Below, piece by piece: positions 14,103 through 24,931 of a stretch of DNA of 64,000 nt (its first letter is position 1; the number at the start of each line of letters is the position of its first letter). The stretch lies in contig NW_017265137.1 in assembly GCF_001638985.1 (NCBI RefSeq), positions 1,329,054 through 1,393,053 on the forward strand, written 5' to 3'. This DNA is from Phycomyces blakesleeanus NRRL 1555(-). Its lineage: Eukaryota > Mucoromycota > Mucoromycetes > Mucorales > Phycomycetaceae. Made by a program: the position numbers and the translations under genes. Under the pieces are notes generated by a model. It was given only the letters and a program-made list of their open reading frames with translations, had not been told where the DNA came from and did not search any database.

Positions 14103-14469
14103 GAGAAGATGGAGAAGAAAAGGAACAGGAAAGGCCTGGTGCTTTATAGTAAAGGATTCGTCCGCCTTAGTAGTAGCACAAAGTGGCGTATAAAGCGAGT
14201 GGGGGAGGAAGAAAAGAAGGACGGGAAAAAAGATGTTTTAAGACACGCCCACTTAATTCGGTAATGTGATATGCTCAGATGAGGCAAGAAATCTCTCTTC
14301 CATCACCCGACAGAAAGTCAAATTCTGACGTCGCAGGCTCACAAACTGATTCCTCATTTACTAAATTACAGTCCAATCACAGTACACTTCTTCAGCAGTC
14401 CCTGCAGTCACAGCCCACCACAACAACCTTGGTTGTAGTCCCTGAACTAGGTAGTCTTTCATTTGTGCA
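14103..14469. promoter_or_regulatory. Divergent promoter region
   Basis: A 367-bp spacer between the start codons of the BTB/CAP-Gly gene (-) and the mitoribosomal gene (+). It must hold both promoters. No TATA-like or other named element was identified with confidence. Confidence 0.5.
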
Positions 14470-14923
14470 ATGTCGTTGCGATCCCTAAAGTCAACTCGCG
14501 ATATCATCGCCAATCTTACCACTGGTGTAGGTGCCCAGAAGTTGGCCTTCAACGTCTCAAAGGTCTCCCTTACCATCCCAATCAAGGGCAAGCATGAAGG
14601 CATGGGAGCCAAGTGAGTGCCTTTTTGACTATTCCAGTACCTTTTACTAAACATAATTACCCAGGCACTTTTTGCATGAGAGTCTTCCTCGTCTCCAATA
14701 CAACAACCCTTCAGTTGTATTCGAAGTTGCTAAGAACGTAGACCCCAAGACTAAGCCTGAACTCACCATTCACTTTAGTAAGTAGTAAATAAACATGCAA
14801 GTTTAAATATGGATATATTAATTTTTCTTTTATGCTTTAGATGAACAAAGCCCAAAGATTTTGGCTATTCCCAGTCTTCATTCCGATGTGATTTGTGATA
14901 TGCTCTTGCGTGCCACTCCATAA
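14470..14923 (+). CDS. Mitochondrial ribosomal protein, L51/S25/CI-B8 domain
   Basis: Exons 14470-14612, 14665-14777 and 14841-14923; introns of 52 and 63 bp; 112 aa. The small basic protein carries the thioredoxin-like L51/S25/CI-B8 fold. The diagnostic part is GAKHFLHESLPRLQYNNPSV, close to the mS25/Mrp49 pattern in which a G-A-basic-F segment is followed by an LPxxQYxNP core. Length (about 100-130 aa in the family) fits. It should act in the mitochondrial ribosome; whether it is the orthologue of mS25 or of yeast Mrp49 (mL61) cannot be decided by eye. The start was chosen because it is the first ATG in frame and gives the basic N-terminus expected for import. It ends tail-to-tail with GET2, 124 bp away, with a GT microsatellite between them. 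Confidence 0.82.
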
Positions 14924-15006
14924 TAAAACCAGCCCATAGGTGTACATATGTATATTTTTTCCTGTTATTATTATTATGATTATTATTATGATTATTACTG
15001 TTATTG

Positions 15007-15022
15007 TTGTGTGTGTGTGTGT
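15007..15022. repeat. GT dinucleotide microsatellite
   Basis: A short (GT)n tract between the convergent 3' ends of the mitoribosomal gene and GET2, preceded by TTATTA-type repeats at 14963-15000. Confidence 0.8.
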
Positions 15023-15047
15023 CTTCTCTTGAAAGATCGACGAAAGA

Positions 15048-16199
15048 TTAGGTGACCAAGATAGCCGAGATTACTTCTGCTATACCGATTACGAATACAA
15101 GAATACAACAATCTTGAACCAGACAGGACCATAGAGTACGATAATGTAGACCAGTGATGATGATAGTAGAGAAGGGATGAGGCAATTGTGCAGCCAAGCT
15201 TCCCAACATGGAACCTGAGTGAGCTTGACCCTATAAACAAATGAGGTTAAATTATACAATTATTTCCGAGTATCCAACTTGCAAAAAAAAACTTACTTCT
15301 TGAAAGAACATCTGAGCTGCTTGCATCATTAATTCCAGAGTGACAAAATACCAGAATAAAGGCTGTTTTAAACAGCATAGTTAATATTATCTGGTCAAGT
15401 CTCCTTTGTATCCTCACTTACAAATTGTACACCTGTAAATCCATTGCTGATCGACTCAGTTGGGTTCATCCACAATAGACTTGCAAACCGGTCTTTTCCA
15501 ACTGTGTTCCACTCAGTATAGACTGCATAGATTCCCAGCCATAACATACTCGAAACATGGATCAAATTCCAATAAAGCCTTGAGGGATCACTAGTTACTT
15601 CCGTAGTCTGTTGCTGCTGCCCTTGCATGCCAGCCAACATCGCAGGATTGAATGGTAACTGCCCACCAAACATTTCATTCAACGCGTTCAGATTATCCAT
15701 TTGTGGTTGTCTTTGTTGAGAAAATGAAGACGGAGGGAGCCCAAGCATAGCATCAAATTCTTCGAGACTACGTATTTGAGGGTCGTTGGTTGAGAGTGGT
15801 GGCGGTGCACCCAAAGATTCACAAGGATCCTCATCACTTGCTCGTCGTTGTTGTTGTACACGCTTAGCAGGATCGGCCGGCAGCACGGGTTGAGCACTGC
15901 CAAATAAAGCTGGTGAAGGAGACCGAGACCGAGGAAGCTCTTTTGAATATGATTCAGAAGGTGCCAGTGACGAAGCAGAGGTTGATGGTGAAGGTGTAGG
16001 AGATGACCGGTTGGCTGATGAGTAGGACAGAGGAGGGAGTGTTGATTTATTACGTGATGACGATGTGTATTCTCTTTGTTTACTTACGGAATGCAGTTCC
16101 GGTAATACGATTAAGTCGATCGCCTGCAGAGGCAAGAATTCTTTGCTGTCTCTTTTGACGGCGGCGTTCAAGTTTCTCTTGTTCAGTTAGTTCAGTCAT
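15048..16199 (-). CDS. GET2: GET complex subunit Get2 (tail-anchored protein insertion receptor)
   Basis: Exons 16199-16088, 16014-15422, 15362-15297 and 15230-15048; all junctions in phase; 317 aa. With Get1, Get2 forms the ER-membrane receptor that accepts tail-anchored proteins from the Get3 ATPase. The evidence is the N-terminal basic helix LERRRQKRQQRIL (residues about 10-22, the Get3-binding motif), followed by SAGDRLNRITG, which is typical of Get2/CAMLG. Then comes a long Ser/Pro-rich disordered linker and three hydrophobic segments near the C-terminus: LYWNLIHVSSMLWLGIYAVY (about 185-204), LFWYFVTLELMMQAAQMFF (about 238-255) and CCILVFVIGIAEVISAILVT at the very end. The first ATG (16199) immediately precedes TELTEQEK, the expected Get2 start. 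The 73-bp first intron was chosen because it is the only splice restoring the frame. Confidence 0.9.
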
Positions 16200-17792
16200 G
16201 AAATAAAGTGAAAGAGCCAAATACAGTTTGTTGAAGGGTGTTCTTTGATGTAAAGTCACGTGCAAATGACAAACATTTGATTCATTCGAGCTCAATTAAA
16301 TCTTGTTTTTTAGACAAGAAGTGGCGACAATGGTATTGAGTTTATAAGAACATACCGTTTATGGTGTTCATAGACTTATTGTATATATCGAGATTTTGGT
16401 AGCTCTTATAATTTATAAGGATATTTTTATTCTTTTATTGTCTGTTAAGAATGGAAATTTGTTGATTATTTCTTAATGGACAAGGTTCCACCAAGCTAAA
16501 CCGCAGGTTTCCTGGTTGATGCGTAACTTGAAACCAGGCAGCTTAACATTGACAATCCAACAATTGGTTTCATAACGGGGTTCCCTGCAGAATAAATAAA
16601 GTTGTTCTTTAAGAGAACATTCTGGACTTATTTTTATAGGTCTTTTTTTTTCTTTGTGTGAGTGTAGATAGCGTTCTAGTAAGTACAACAGGCCCTAGTA
16701 TCAATGAAAATAAGACATTATATTTCTAGACTTTAGTTCATAAAATAATAGTATTTATATTATTTATGCGCCCAAGTGGGTTAATGAAATTAAAAGCATA
16801 AACTTGATTAAATTCAAACCTCGAGGACATGTCAGACTTATTTTCGATCAAGTATCACATTTGTACATTTTAAGGCCTTTTGCTGCTAATTTAATAAACT
16901 GGTAATGGGTAGTAATTCAGGTTACTTGAGCTTATTATCACATTAGTTAGTTGATACAAATCTTAATAGATAGAGAAATAATTCGTATTGGAAATATATG
17001 GAAGAAATGTACTCAGATGATTTTTAGAGAAATGTTTCAAGTGAATAACCAGTATTGACCACCTAGCTTTCTATTTGGAAAAAAAAGCAAACTGCCTTTC
17101 TAAAATTAAATAATATGTTTCACATTTCCAAAGAAGAAAAAAATGAGTAAAAATTATTAAATTTTTCACAATTTGTGTAGAAAATACTTGAGATTTCCAC
17201 TTTTACTTTAGCCAATAGTTATTGGTTATTTCTAATTGTTAAACTGATGATATAATTATAAGGAGGAAATTGAAGAAAATAGGCTCTGAACACAGGTCTT
17301 TAAAGACATAAATACTTTCTTGGTATGATTTTTTTTTAATTATTTTAATTTAATTAAATAATACATATCACATATCTTATTACACATGCTGCAATCAATT
17401 AATAACGCAGTATAAAGCCATCTTATTACCAAATGTTAACAGGAACTTGATTTATCTTGGATAAGGCAGAAATACTCTATACTACAGGTAGCAAAACACA
17501 TCCACAAGACTGTGATTGTTAAATACCCATTTAGCCAATATCATTTCATAAAAATAAAAGCAATTCTTTTATGTTACTTTTATATAGCATGGTTATAAGT
17601 AAAAGGATTCTTTTGGTTTATTAATATCACCTATAAATATAATTCTCAAGCAACTTGTAGAGATTTAATTTAAATATATAAAACACACTATGTGAGGACA
17701 ATAATTGTTTGACCAAGCAAGAAAATCAGAAATTTCAATGTGACGTTCCCTGCTTTATCTCACTAGCTTTTCTCTGTATTGAAAAAGTGATC
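16200..17792. other. AT-rich spacer with one possible orphan exon
   Basis: No complete gene. A minus-strand segment at 16473-16584, preceded by an acceptor-like TTCTGCAG, reads REPRYETNCWIVNVKL and continues for some 20 residues to a stop at 16473. Its composition is less AT-rich than the surroundings. No upstream exon could be found, so it may be a gene relic. The remainder is very AT-rich. Confidence 0.35.
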
Positions 17793-20012
17793 ATGACGGG
17801 CTTCATGGCATCCCATGTTGATGATGAGATGCTATTTTGCGAAACACATTATGCTCGTTATGGAAATGAGAGAACGTATGAACATTATTGTTATTGCTAT
17901 TGTTATTATTATTGTTAATCAACTCGGCATGTAATAATATTGAAGTAATAAAGAGCTGACATAAAAATCATAGCAACATCTATGGTTTGGCACCATTCGA
18001 ATCACGCTTCTTAACCTATCTTAATCGTCCTGATGAGTTCCCTTCCCATCGTTATGAGAGTCTTCCTTCTGAACCTTCACCACCTAAACATCAAGGTAAC
18101 ACAATACAGGTCTTGAATAAGTACCAATATAGTGTTGATTTGTATTAGGCTTGGGTCGGAAGGTACGGCATTTTATGACAGCTTCGGCCGCAGAATTAAC
18201 AGCGTTCGTGTCGATGGATGGATACTGGAATTATGTTTGCATCCCCGTTGGATTGGAAGCAGGTACGCCTATAATTATATCAAACGAGTATAATTCTTAT
18301 ATATATATATATATATGTATTACTTTATAGGAAAATCCGAGGTGATTGCAATGGATGTTTTTGAAGAACATTCAGACAAATCACGATTTGTTGTTGCGCT
18401 TGCAGTAGCAGAGGTAATAAAGAAGGCGAAAAATAATGCTATTTTGTGATTTTGATGTGAATCGGATAGAAATATGACACAGAAAACCAGGAAACACAAG
18501 TATCATATAGTCTGAGATTTTATGGCCACCAACATGCGCCAAAGTCTTTCTTAGAACAAACACTTTTTGGACTTGGAGGTAAGTTTGGCATCCTTTTATA
18601 TATATATTTTCTTTTAAAAAAAACAGGTCCCTTAATTTATTACCAAAAAAAATTGAATAGAATCAAGTCAAATAATTCCATTAACATACCCACCCATGCA
18701 ATTATCGCACGTCCAGTAAGATTATCAAACAGAAACCTTGTATCAGAATATGTCTATTAAATACGATTTCTAGAATTAATTATGAAGGAAGGCAACAGAC
18801 AGCCTTCTTAATGGCTTCAACTGATGGAATTATGCATTTATATGTACAGGTAAATCATTTGGTTTAAAATTTATATTGTTTTTACCTCACCAAATAACTG
18901 CTATGTTGAATGTGGTAATTACAGGATTCAAGCCGTTTGTTTGTTCCAATATCTGCAGGGACTTATTTCCCTTTACTGGGAAGAATATCGGATCATCGCA
19001 TCAAGATCCTATTCCTGCACATCTTAACCTACCAAGGAAAAATTGCAATTTGCGCAGGCGGACAAAATGGAGAGTTATTTTTAAGTTTCTATGATAATGG
19101 TACGTAATTAACATAACAATACAAGTTAGATCGTACTCGTCTCAAAAGGAAATACCGATTATTTTAGAGGGAGTAGAGTGCAAATCGCATGCAATTCGGC
19201 TGTTTAGTCCGATTACGTCTGTTCTTTTATTTCACCCTCGCGTCTCTAAGCACCGTGAGTTTATTATACATGGCAGTTGATGCAACATAAGAATTGCTGA
19301 TAAAAAATTTAATTATAGTCAAGGAAGATGAACCTCTCCATTTGGTGGTTACGTGCGCTATTGAGCAAGCTATGGTGTACAAGTAATTTATAAAAATGTC
19401 AAACCAAGATATACTAGATTTCATTTTTTTTTAATCTGAGTTTCTTAGGTCGGTTCAAATTAATGGGTTGTCGAGAAGTAGGGTTCTTCCACAATCAAGT
19501 CTTTATGACAGTGTTCTGTGCTCCCATGTGATGGATGTTGACTGGGACGGAGAACAAGAAATTTTGATAGGCACTTATGGACGACAAGTATTGATTTATA
19601 AGCAATGTAAGCCACATCGCCCCCCTCCCCTTTGTATTATATGCAGCGCTAATTAACTTGTCCTAATCTATATAGTGGAAGGAACCGAAGACTATACTGT
19701 ACTTTGGAGGAGACAGTTTGCATATCCAATATATCGTATGAGTCATCTCGATTTGAACATCGATGGTCTAGATGAGCTTATTGTCATTACAATGTATGGT
19801 GTTCATATCTTCCAGGTGAGCCATAATTTAATTCAGCTACACCAAATATTTACGCTTACACACTGTCATAGCCAAACATGAAAAAAGCCAGGAAAAGACT
19901 GCTTGACGTACTGATGTATGTAGAAAGTAGCAAACGACAAAAATATGAATTATTACTTGACTGGCAAAGACAAAAAGAACTTGAAAAGGCAATCGTGTTT
20001 GAGCCTCAGTAA
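17793..20012 (+). CDS. KPTN: Kaptin orthologue (KICSTOR/actin-associated protein), 13 exons
   Basis: Exons 17793-17875, 17974-18095, 18149-18262, 18331-18413, 18470-18578, 18661-18715, 18774-18849, 18925-19099, 19168-19254, 19319-19382, 19449-19606, 19676-19815 and 19872-20012; all phases agree; 468 aa (animal kaptin is about 436). Kaptin is a beta-propeller protein, part of the KICSTOR complex that tethers GATOR1 to lysosomes for amino-acid control of TORC1 in animals. Visible matches are SNIYGL-like NIYGL near the N-terminus and SLYDSVLCSHVMDVDWDG followed by EQEILIGTYG (about 340-362), where human kaptin has the same DSVLCS...DVD.DG...E.L..TYG pattern. Then VLWRRQF...MSHLDLNIDGLDELIV...GVHIFQ, again the kaptin FG-GAP-like repeat. 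The C-terminus is a basic, Gln-rich helix as in kaptin. An alternative start is the ATG at 17805. It converges on the PI4K gene with only 52 bp between stops. Confidence 0.88.
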
Positions 20013-20064
20013 TTTATATTAATAATAATAATAATAATAATAAAAATAATAATAAAAAAGACGA
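20013..20064. repeat. AAT trinucleotide repeat between convergent genes
   Basis: A 52-bp spacer made almost entirely of (AAT)n, separating the stop codons of kaptin (+) and the type II PI4K (-). The 3' UTRs must overlap, and the tract may serve as polyadenylation signal on both strands. Confidence 0.7.
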
Positions 20065-22246
20065 TTAGCAGCAAGTGAAATATGTTCTGCTCTTTACAAT
20101 CTCTATGTTTTCCATCACAAGTGTAGCCTGAGTCCGTGTCCGGTCATCATCACTATCGTCATCACTATCTCCCTCGCCGTCGCTTCCAAAAGGACGTAAG
20201 CGGGACTTCTTAGACGCCCGTCTTCGACCAAGATCTAGTGACATCCTATTTCTAACCCTCTCTTTCCAAGGTTCTTCTTCAGTAGCCTCGCGGTGAAGGT
20301 TGATATCGAAAGAAGTTGATCTCTTTGGCCGGATACGTTTTGTCTTGACTGGTTCAGACAAAACTGAGGTTGAAGGGCTTCCAACTGCTGTTGTAGCACT
20401 TTGCTGCGACTGTCGTTTATCAAGAATGGTTTCATCATATTCGATGAGAATTTCGTCCATAGGAATCACAATTCTCTCAAGAGCAACAAGGTCGAGGGGT
20501 GATCCAGAAGGATCCTTGAGAGCTCGGACAATATTGTAACCTTGACCTTTTAGAACCGCCATCTGGTTAGCAAACATGCGTTCGTCAAAGTCTGAATCGA
20601 GCATAAACATAGCCTTGAGTTCCTTGATGGTCTCACACCACCATACAGGATCTGTCAAGAGAGGTAGAAATTGGCGACGAGTAGCAGAAGAGAAAGGTCT
20701 GGAGACGAGATAGTCTGGCAGGGCCAGCCAGCCATAAGGGTAGGATCGCCATTGGTCAGGATGCTTAAAGGGGAACGCGAGTCCATTATCAATAGCAGCG
20801 ACATGCAAGTGAGGGGGGTTGGGGCAATATTTGATCATCCAGTTGTCTAGTCCACGATCTGTGTTGCGAATCAAATAGTCCAGAATCACCAATTGCTCAA
20901 ACTCACGCTTAAACTGTTCTTGCAACCGAGGAGTCCATTTGAACCGCGTGGATTCCTGCTGTTTTTTGCCTGCTTCCAAATCCTCTTCTACTTCGTGATG
21001 CTGATCTTCTACCCCCAACTCTTCCTCTTCCTCCTCTTGGCCTTGCTGTCCCAAACACCCAGCCCAAACTGAGCTGCTTCTTCCATAACTTGGAGAAGGG
21101 TCTGGGTTGAGAGGGTGGTCTTTGAGAAAAAGAGTTGCGTCTTTATAGCCATGCAAAAAACATTGGAAGCTACCGATTTTAGGAGGCCTAGTGCTCGATC
21201 GTCGATCGAGATAGTCGTAGTGAAATGCAGGTGAGGCAAGGTGAACAACATCTGTACTTGGTACAATAAAAGTGCCTAGTCTGCGGTCCATGAGGGATGA
21301 TGCTGCTTCGGATAAGTAGCCGAGATTGGGAATAAGGCAGCTTCTACCAAAAAAGCACGGAAAGAGATGCCTGTGTATCCACTTGGTCCACTTTGGATTC
21401 AGCTGTCCATAGGGCTCTTCGTTCTTTGGCTTAAATACACCCACAATTTTCCCCTGTTTATTGCGGCTGAAGTATGATCCACTTGAGCCTTGGCTGATAC
21501 GTGTCGGCTGGATTCCACCATCAATGGCTATTCTGACAGATTCCACTAGACTTGAAAATTCCTCTTGACTAACAGGGATTGGATCATTTGGCTAATAGGA
21601 AATAAGAGGTTGCACAGGTTCCGCACTATGCACTTACTCTTAGGGGTTCCATAATAGCCATCATTGGCATCGTCATTTCTTTAGGTTCCCATTTTACGAA
21701 AACTGAGCAGACCACTGGGTTTTCTGGTTGTGATTTAGAATATGGTCGTCTGTGGACAATTGTCCATCCTCGACTGGGTAACTCTTTGAGAAGAGGGTCT
21801 GCTTGATGGGGTATGTTATCATGCTGGATATCGGCTATAATCACATTGGGGAGAGAGTCCAATGATACGGTATGTTTCATAGATTTTCTAAACGCGACAT
21901 TAGGAAGCTTTGTCTTTAGAAAGCGACGGGTGGCATTAGGAATTGTTGCCGCTGCATTTTTTGCTGTTAGGCGAGGGGAAAGTGGAGGAGAGCTGGGAGA
22001 AACTGTAAGTGGGCTGAGTAGTGGAAAAAGAGGAAGTACAGTGAGGGGATTGTCGGGAGTAATGACGATGATAGAGTTTGGATGATGTGAAAGGGTTTCT
22101 TTAAGAGTATCATAATCTTCATCGTCTAGATCGTCTTGCTGTTGAAGTCGACTATAGGCACCCTGTCCAGAAGAGGTGGAAGGGTATTTGGGCGGTTTGA
22201 ACATCCAAGTAGCAATGGAAGAAAGAAGAAGAACGAGGCCTGACAT
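20065..22246 (-). CDS. Type II phosphatidylinositol 4-kinase (Lsb6/PI4K2-like)
   Basis: Exons 22246-21638 and 21591-20065; 46-bp intron; phase 0; 711 aa. It phosphorylates phosphatidylinositol at the 4-OH on Golgi, endosomal or vacuolar membranes. The kinase domain starts around residue 215: GSSGSYFSRNKQGKIVGVFKPKNEEPYG (nucleotide loop and the catalytic Lys), GYLSEAASSLMDRRLG, then RNTDRGLDNWMIKY (catalytic loop) and AAIDNGLAFPFKHPDQWRSYPYGW (DNG metal-binding motif), all diagnostic of type II enzymes. An acidic insertion lies between the lobes. Exon 1 starts with a hydrophobic stretch (SGLVLLLSSIATWMF) that may be a membrane anchor, then a Pro/Ser-rich region. The palmitoylation motif CCPCC of animal enzymes is reduced to a single Cys (FPCFFGRSC), while the protein ends in ...FTCC. 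The start was taken as the first ATG in frame. Confidence 0.93.
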
Positions 22247-23992
22247 GGCCCCATAGTACAGCAAAAAAAGGGGGGGCAACGGAACGTCGACGCAGGCACA
22301 GTACAAGAGCTATTCTGACGTCAGTTAAAAAGTCACGTATCATAGATACACACACTATCTACATATAATTCATGCAATTTTTCAAGAAATAATTATGTTG
22401 CTGTTGAAGAAGAATCTGGTACATATTTTTTTTTTCGAGAAATTGTATGCTGAAAATAAAATTATTATTTTTTTTTCAAATGTTTTTAGCTGAATAATTT
22501 TGTACATTATTAATGACCATCTCTTTTACATTCACTTCAAAATGACAAACCTTGTTCATCAAGTAAACGGAAAGCACGATTGATAGAAAGACACAGATTC
22601 AAGCTTGGATATAAATATAGTCGAAGCTTAAGCTTGCGTACCTTCCTTTTTTATTTTTATTCAATTCTACTAATAAAGCATGAGTTTTTTTTTCTGGTTA
22701 CATACATCATTTTGTTTACATCTTAAACTTGTAAATACAAAAAGGGAAACAAGGGATATAATGTATTGTTGTTTGTAAGTTAGTGTGAGAATATCAAATT
22801 GGGAATAAAAATGAGGCAAGTAAAATCATTCTTGAAACTGGCTTACATTAGATAGCAAGCCTTTGACGATATTTAGATGTAAGGACAAATATATAGGGAA
22901 TGTGATAATACTGAAGCTCTTTAAAACAAAGTCTTTATCAGTGACCTTACAGCGTATGTTGAGCTTGGTAGGGAAAACCTTAATAGAAAGGTTCCGTGTC
23001 TTTTATTAACAAAACATGATTCAGAAAGTAAGTTTGCATTGGTTATATAACCATGAATTTACAGAGCTGATTAGTAGTGACGATCTTCCCACCGCAGAAT
23101 ACAGCACTTTTTATAAAAATAGTATAAAATCATAATGTAGTGACAGAACCTTGGGTAAACCTATATTCGCTGCCTGTACCAGTGAAGAGTAAAATTATGC
23201 GGCTGTATCTGAGCGCTGCAGAGTGTCAGGGGATGAGAATCATTAATGAAGAAGTATTTAATCCATTACATTGTCCTTGGAGATCGTTATCTACAGACGC
23301 CTGTTCATTAGTGAGCGTTTTAAGTGTGTGCATGTATAGTTACATTGTAAACGTTAATATGGGCCTTGGAGGTTTTTTTTTTACCATTAGTACAAAGATG
23401 CGAGTCGGTACGACCACAAAGTGTCCTCCAGGTTTCTGTTTTTTCTTTCTTTTTTTTCTTCTAACGATAGATTATGTCAATCAAACTAAACCTTGGCTTT
23501 AAACAGAGGTATCTGAGGGTATGGAATAATACCAACTCAAATCTTTGTAATTTCCCAAGCTAAATATATGTCTTTTAAGAGCTATTATCCTTATTAATAT
23601 TTAGTAACCTTCTTTTTCATTTAAAATTGCTTATTTTAACCACCCAATAGTTGACTTCTTTATGAATGACAGACTCTCTACACACTCCACCGCCAATTCT
23701 AAGGATAGACAGCCTTCCATAAAGTTATGTTTATTTTAAAGTATAATTCGAATGTTTTCTTTTTAATGATGTAAATAGACTGAAAGAGATTTGTTTTGGT
23801 TGTACTGATTCGCATGCTTTCGTTCAACGTTCATAATAGGTAAGGATAATTTTAAAGCGCGCAAGAATATTAATACGGCACACATGCAAAAAAAAAGACT
23901 CTCATGCGTAAATTTAATCGAAGAATCCATTATGTGTATGTGCGTGTATGTATTGATGTCGAATGAAAACAAAGTACATGATGATCATAAGG
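22247..23992. other. AT-rich spacer, no supported gene
   Basis: Contains the promoter of the PI4K gene and the 3' flank of the PPxY protein gene. An open frame at 23140-23502 (+) has no recognisable motif and ends in a Phe-rich low-complexity tail, so it is not called. Confidence 0.5.
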
Positions 23993-24931
23993 CTAGCTTG
24001 TCTCTCTTTCGTTTGGAAATTGATTTTGATATTCTGGTGGCGGTGGCAATAACGTCATTACAGGATGCCCGTGGTGTTTTGGATCATCTTGAATTTCAAA
24101 GTAGTGATTTTCAGGCAAATTCATCGCCTGCAATAGTTCTTGTATTCTTCTTCTGCGGGCTTCACCAACTTGTTGTCGTAATGTGGCCATTTCACGTGCC
24201 CTTCTGCGATCAGAGGTGTTGACGATCAAGACTCCGATCACATAAAGTACTAAAGGAGCCCACATAGCGTAGGCTGCTTCTGGAAGAGGCAAAAATACTG
24301 TCAAGCACCCTACAAATACAAACACCACCATCCAGAGTGCAATAAAAAGGCCACGGAACTGATTCAGTAAGAAGCGCCCAATCTTTTCTTTCCAGCCTGA
24401 ATAAGAGCTTTGATTGGCGTGATCTTCTGAATATCTTCTGGAATAGTTGTTAGAGGTCCTGTTTGCTTGATAATCATTTCCATGTTGAAGCCGATAGAGC
24501 TCTTCTAGTCGGTGTAGGCGTTCTATGTCATTACGGTGTTGGTCAGCGTCGGCTGGATTATCATACTGCTGGTATGTTGGTGGTCTAGATAATCTGCTTG
24601 CTGTTCTGAAGAGAGACCCTAAGGAGGTGCTCGACTGGCGGCTATGTGAAGATGATGGGCGGGAAGTGGTCCTTCCAAATAATGAGAACCTTGAATCGTT
24701 TCTTTCCAAATTACAGTTTCGGTATAGATTTTGGGCTCCAATCATAGCCTCTTCATCTTCGTCATCCAAGAACTGGTTTGGAAGAGGCTGTGTGGAGTGA
24801 ACTCGATATGTTCTTTGAATTGCTGTTGGTGGTGGTGAAGGATTGTTGGCATTAGAGTTACTTTGAAAATGATTGACAATATTAGATAGGGAGACGCCGT
24901 GGGTATGGTGAGAGTTCTCTCTAGTAGGCAT
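23993..24931 (-). CDS. Two-TM membrane protein with two PPxY motifs
   Basis: Single exon, 312 aa, ATG at 24931. The N-terminal half (1-185) is Ser/Asn/Arg-rich and probably cytosolic and disordered. It includes an acidic DDEDEEAM patch (56-63) and the motif PPTY at 117-120. Two closely spaced hydrophobic segments follow (about 194-216 and 220-238, joined by LPLPEAAYAMW), then a charged helix (DRRRAREMATLRQQVGEARRR). The tail is Pro-rich, with PPEY at 298-301. PPxY motifs bind the WW domains of Nedd4/Rsp5 ubiquitin ligases, and small membrane proteins with such motifs often act as Rsp5 adaptors (Bsd2, Tre1, Ear1 types in yeast). That role is inferred only from motifs. I do not recognise the family by overall sequence. 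The gene is flanked by long spacers on both sides. Confidence 0.85.
   Translation of the reverse strand: MPTRENSHHTHGVSLSNIVNHFQSNSNANNPSPPPTAIQRTYRVHSTQPLPNQFLDDEDEEAMIGAQNLYRNCNLERNDSRFSLFGRTTSRPSSSHSRQSSTSLGSLFRTASRLSRPPTYQQYDNPADADQHRNDIERLHRLEELYRLQHGNDYQANRTSNNYSRRYSEDHANQSSYSGWKEKIGRFLLNQFRGLFIALWMVVFVFVGCLTVFLPLPEAAYAMWAPLVLYVIGVLIVNTSDRRRAREMATLRQQVGEARRRRIQELLQAMNLPENHYFEIQDDPKHHGHPVMTLLPPPPEYQNQFPNERETS

Noticed and set aside
23140..23502. 120-codon plus-strand frame as a gene
   Set aside because: No recognisable motif, Phe-rich end from T homopolymers, and no splice or codon evidence.
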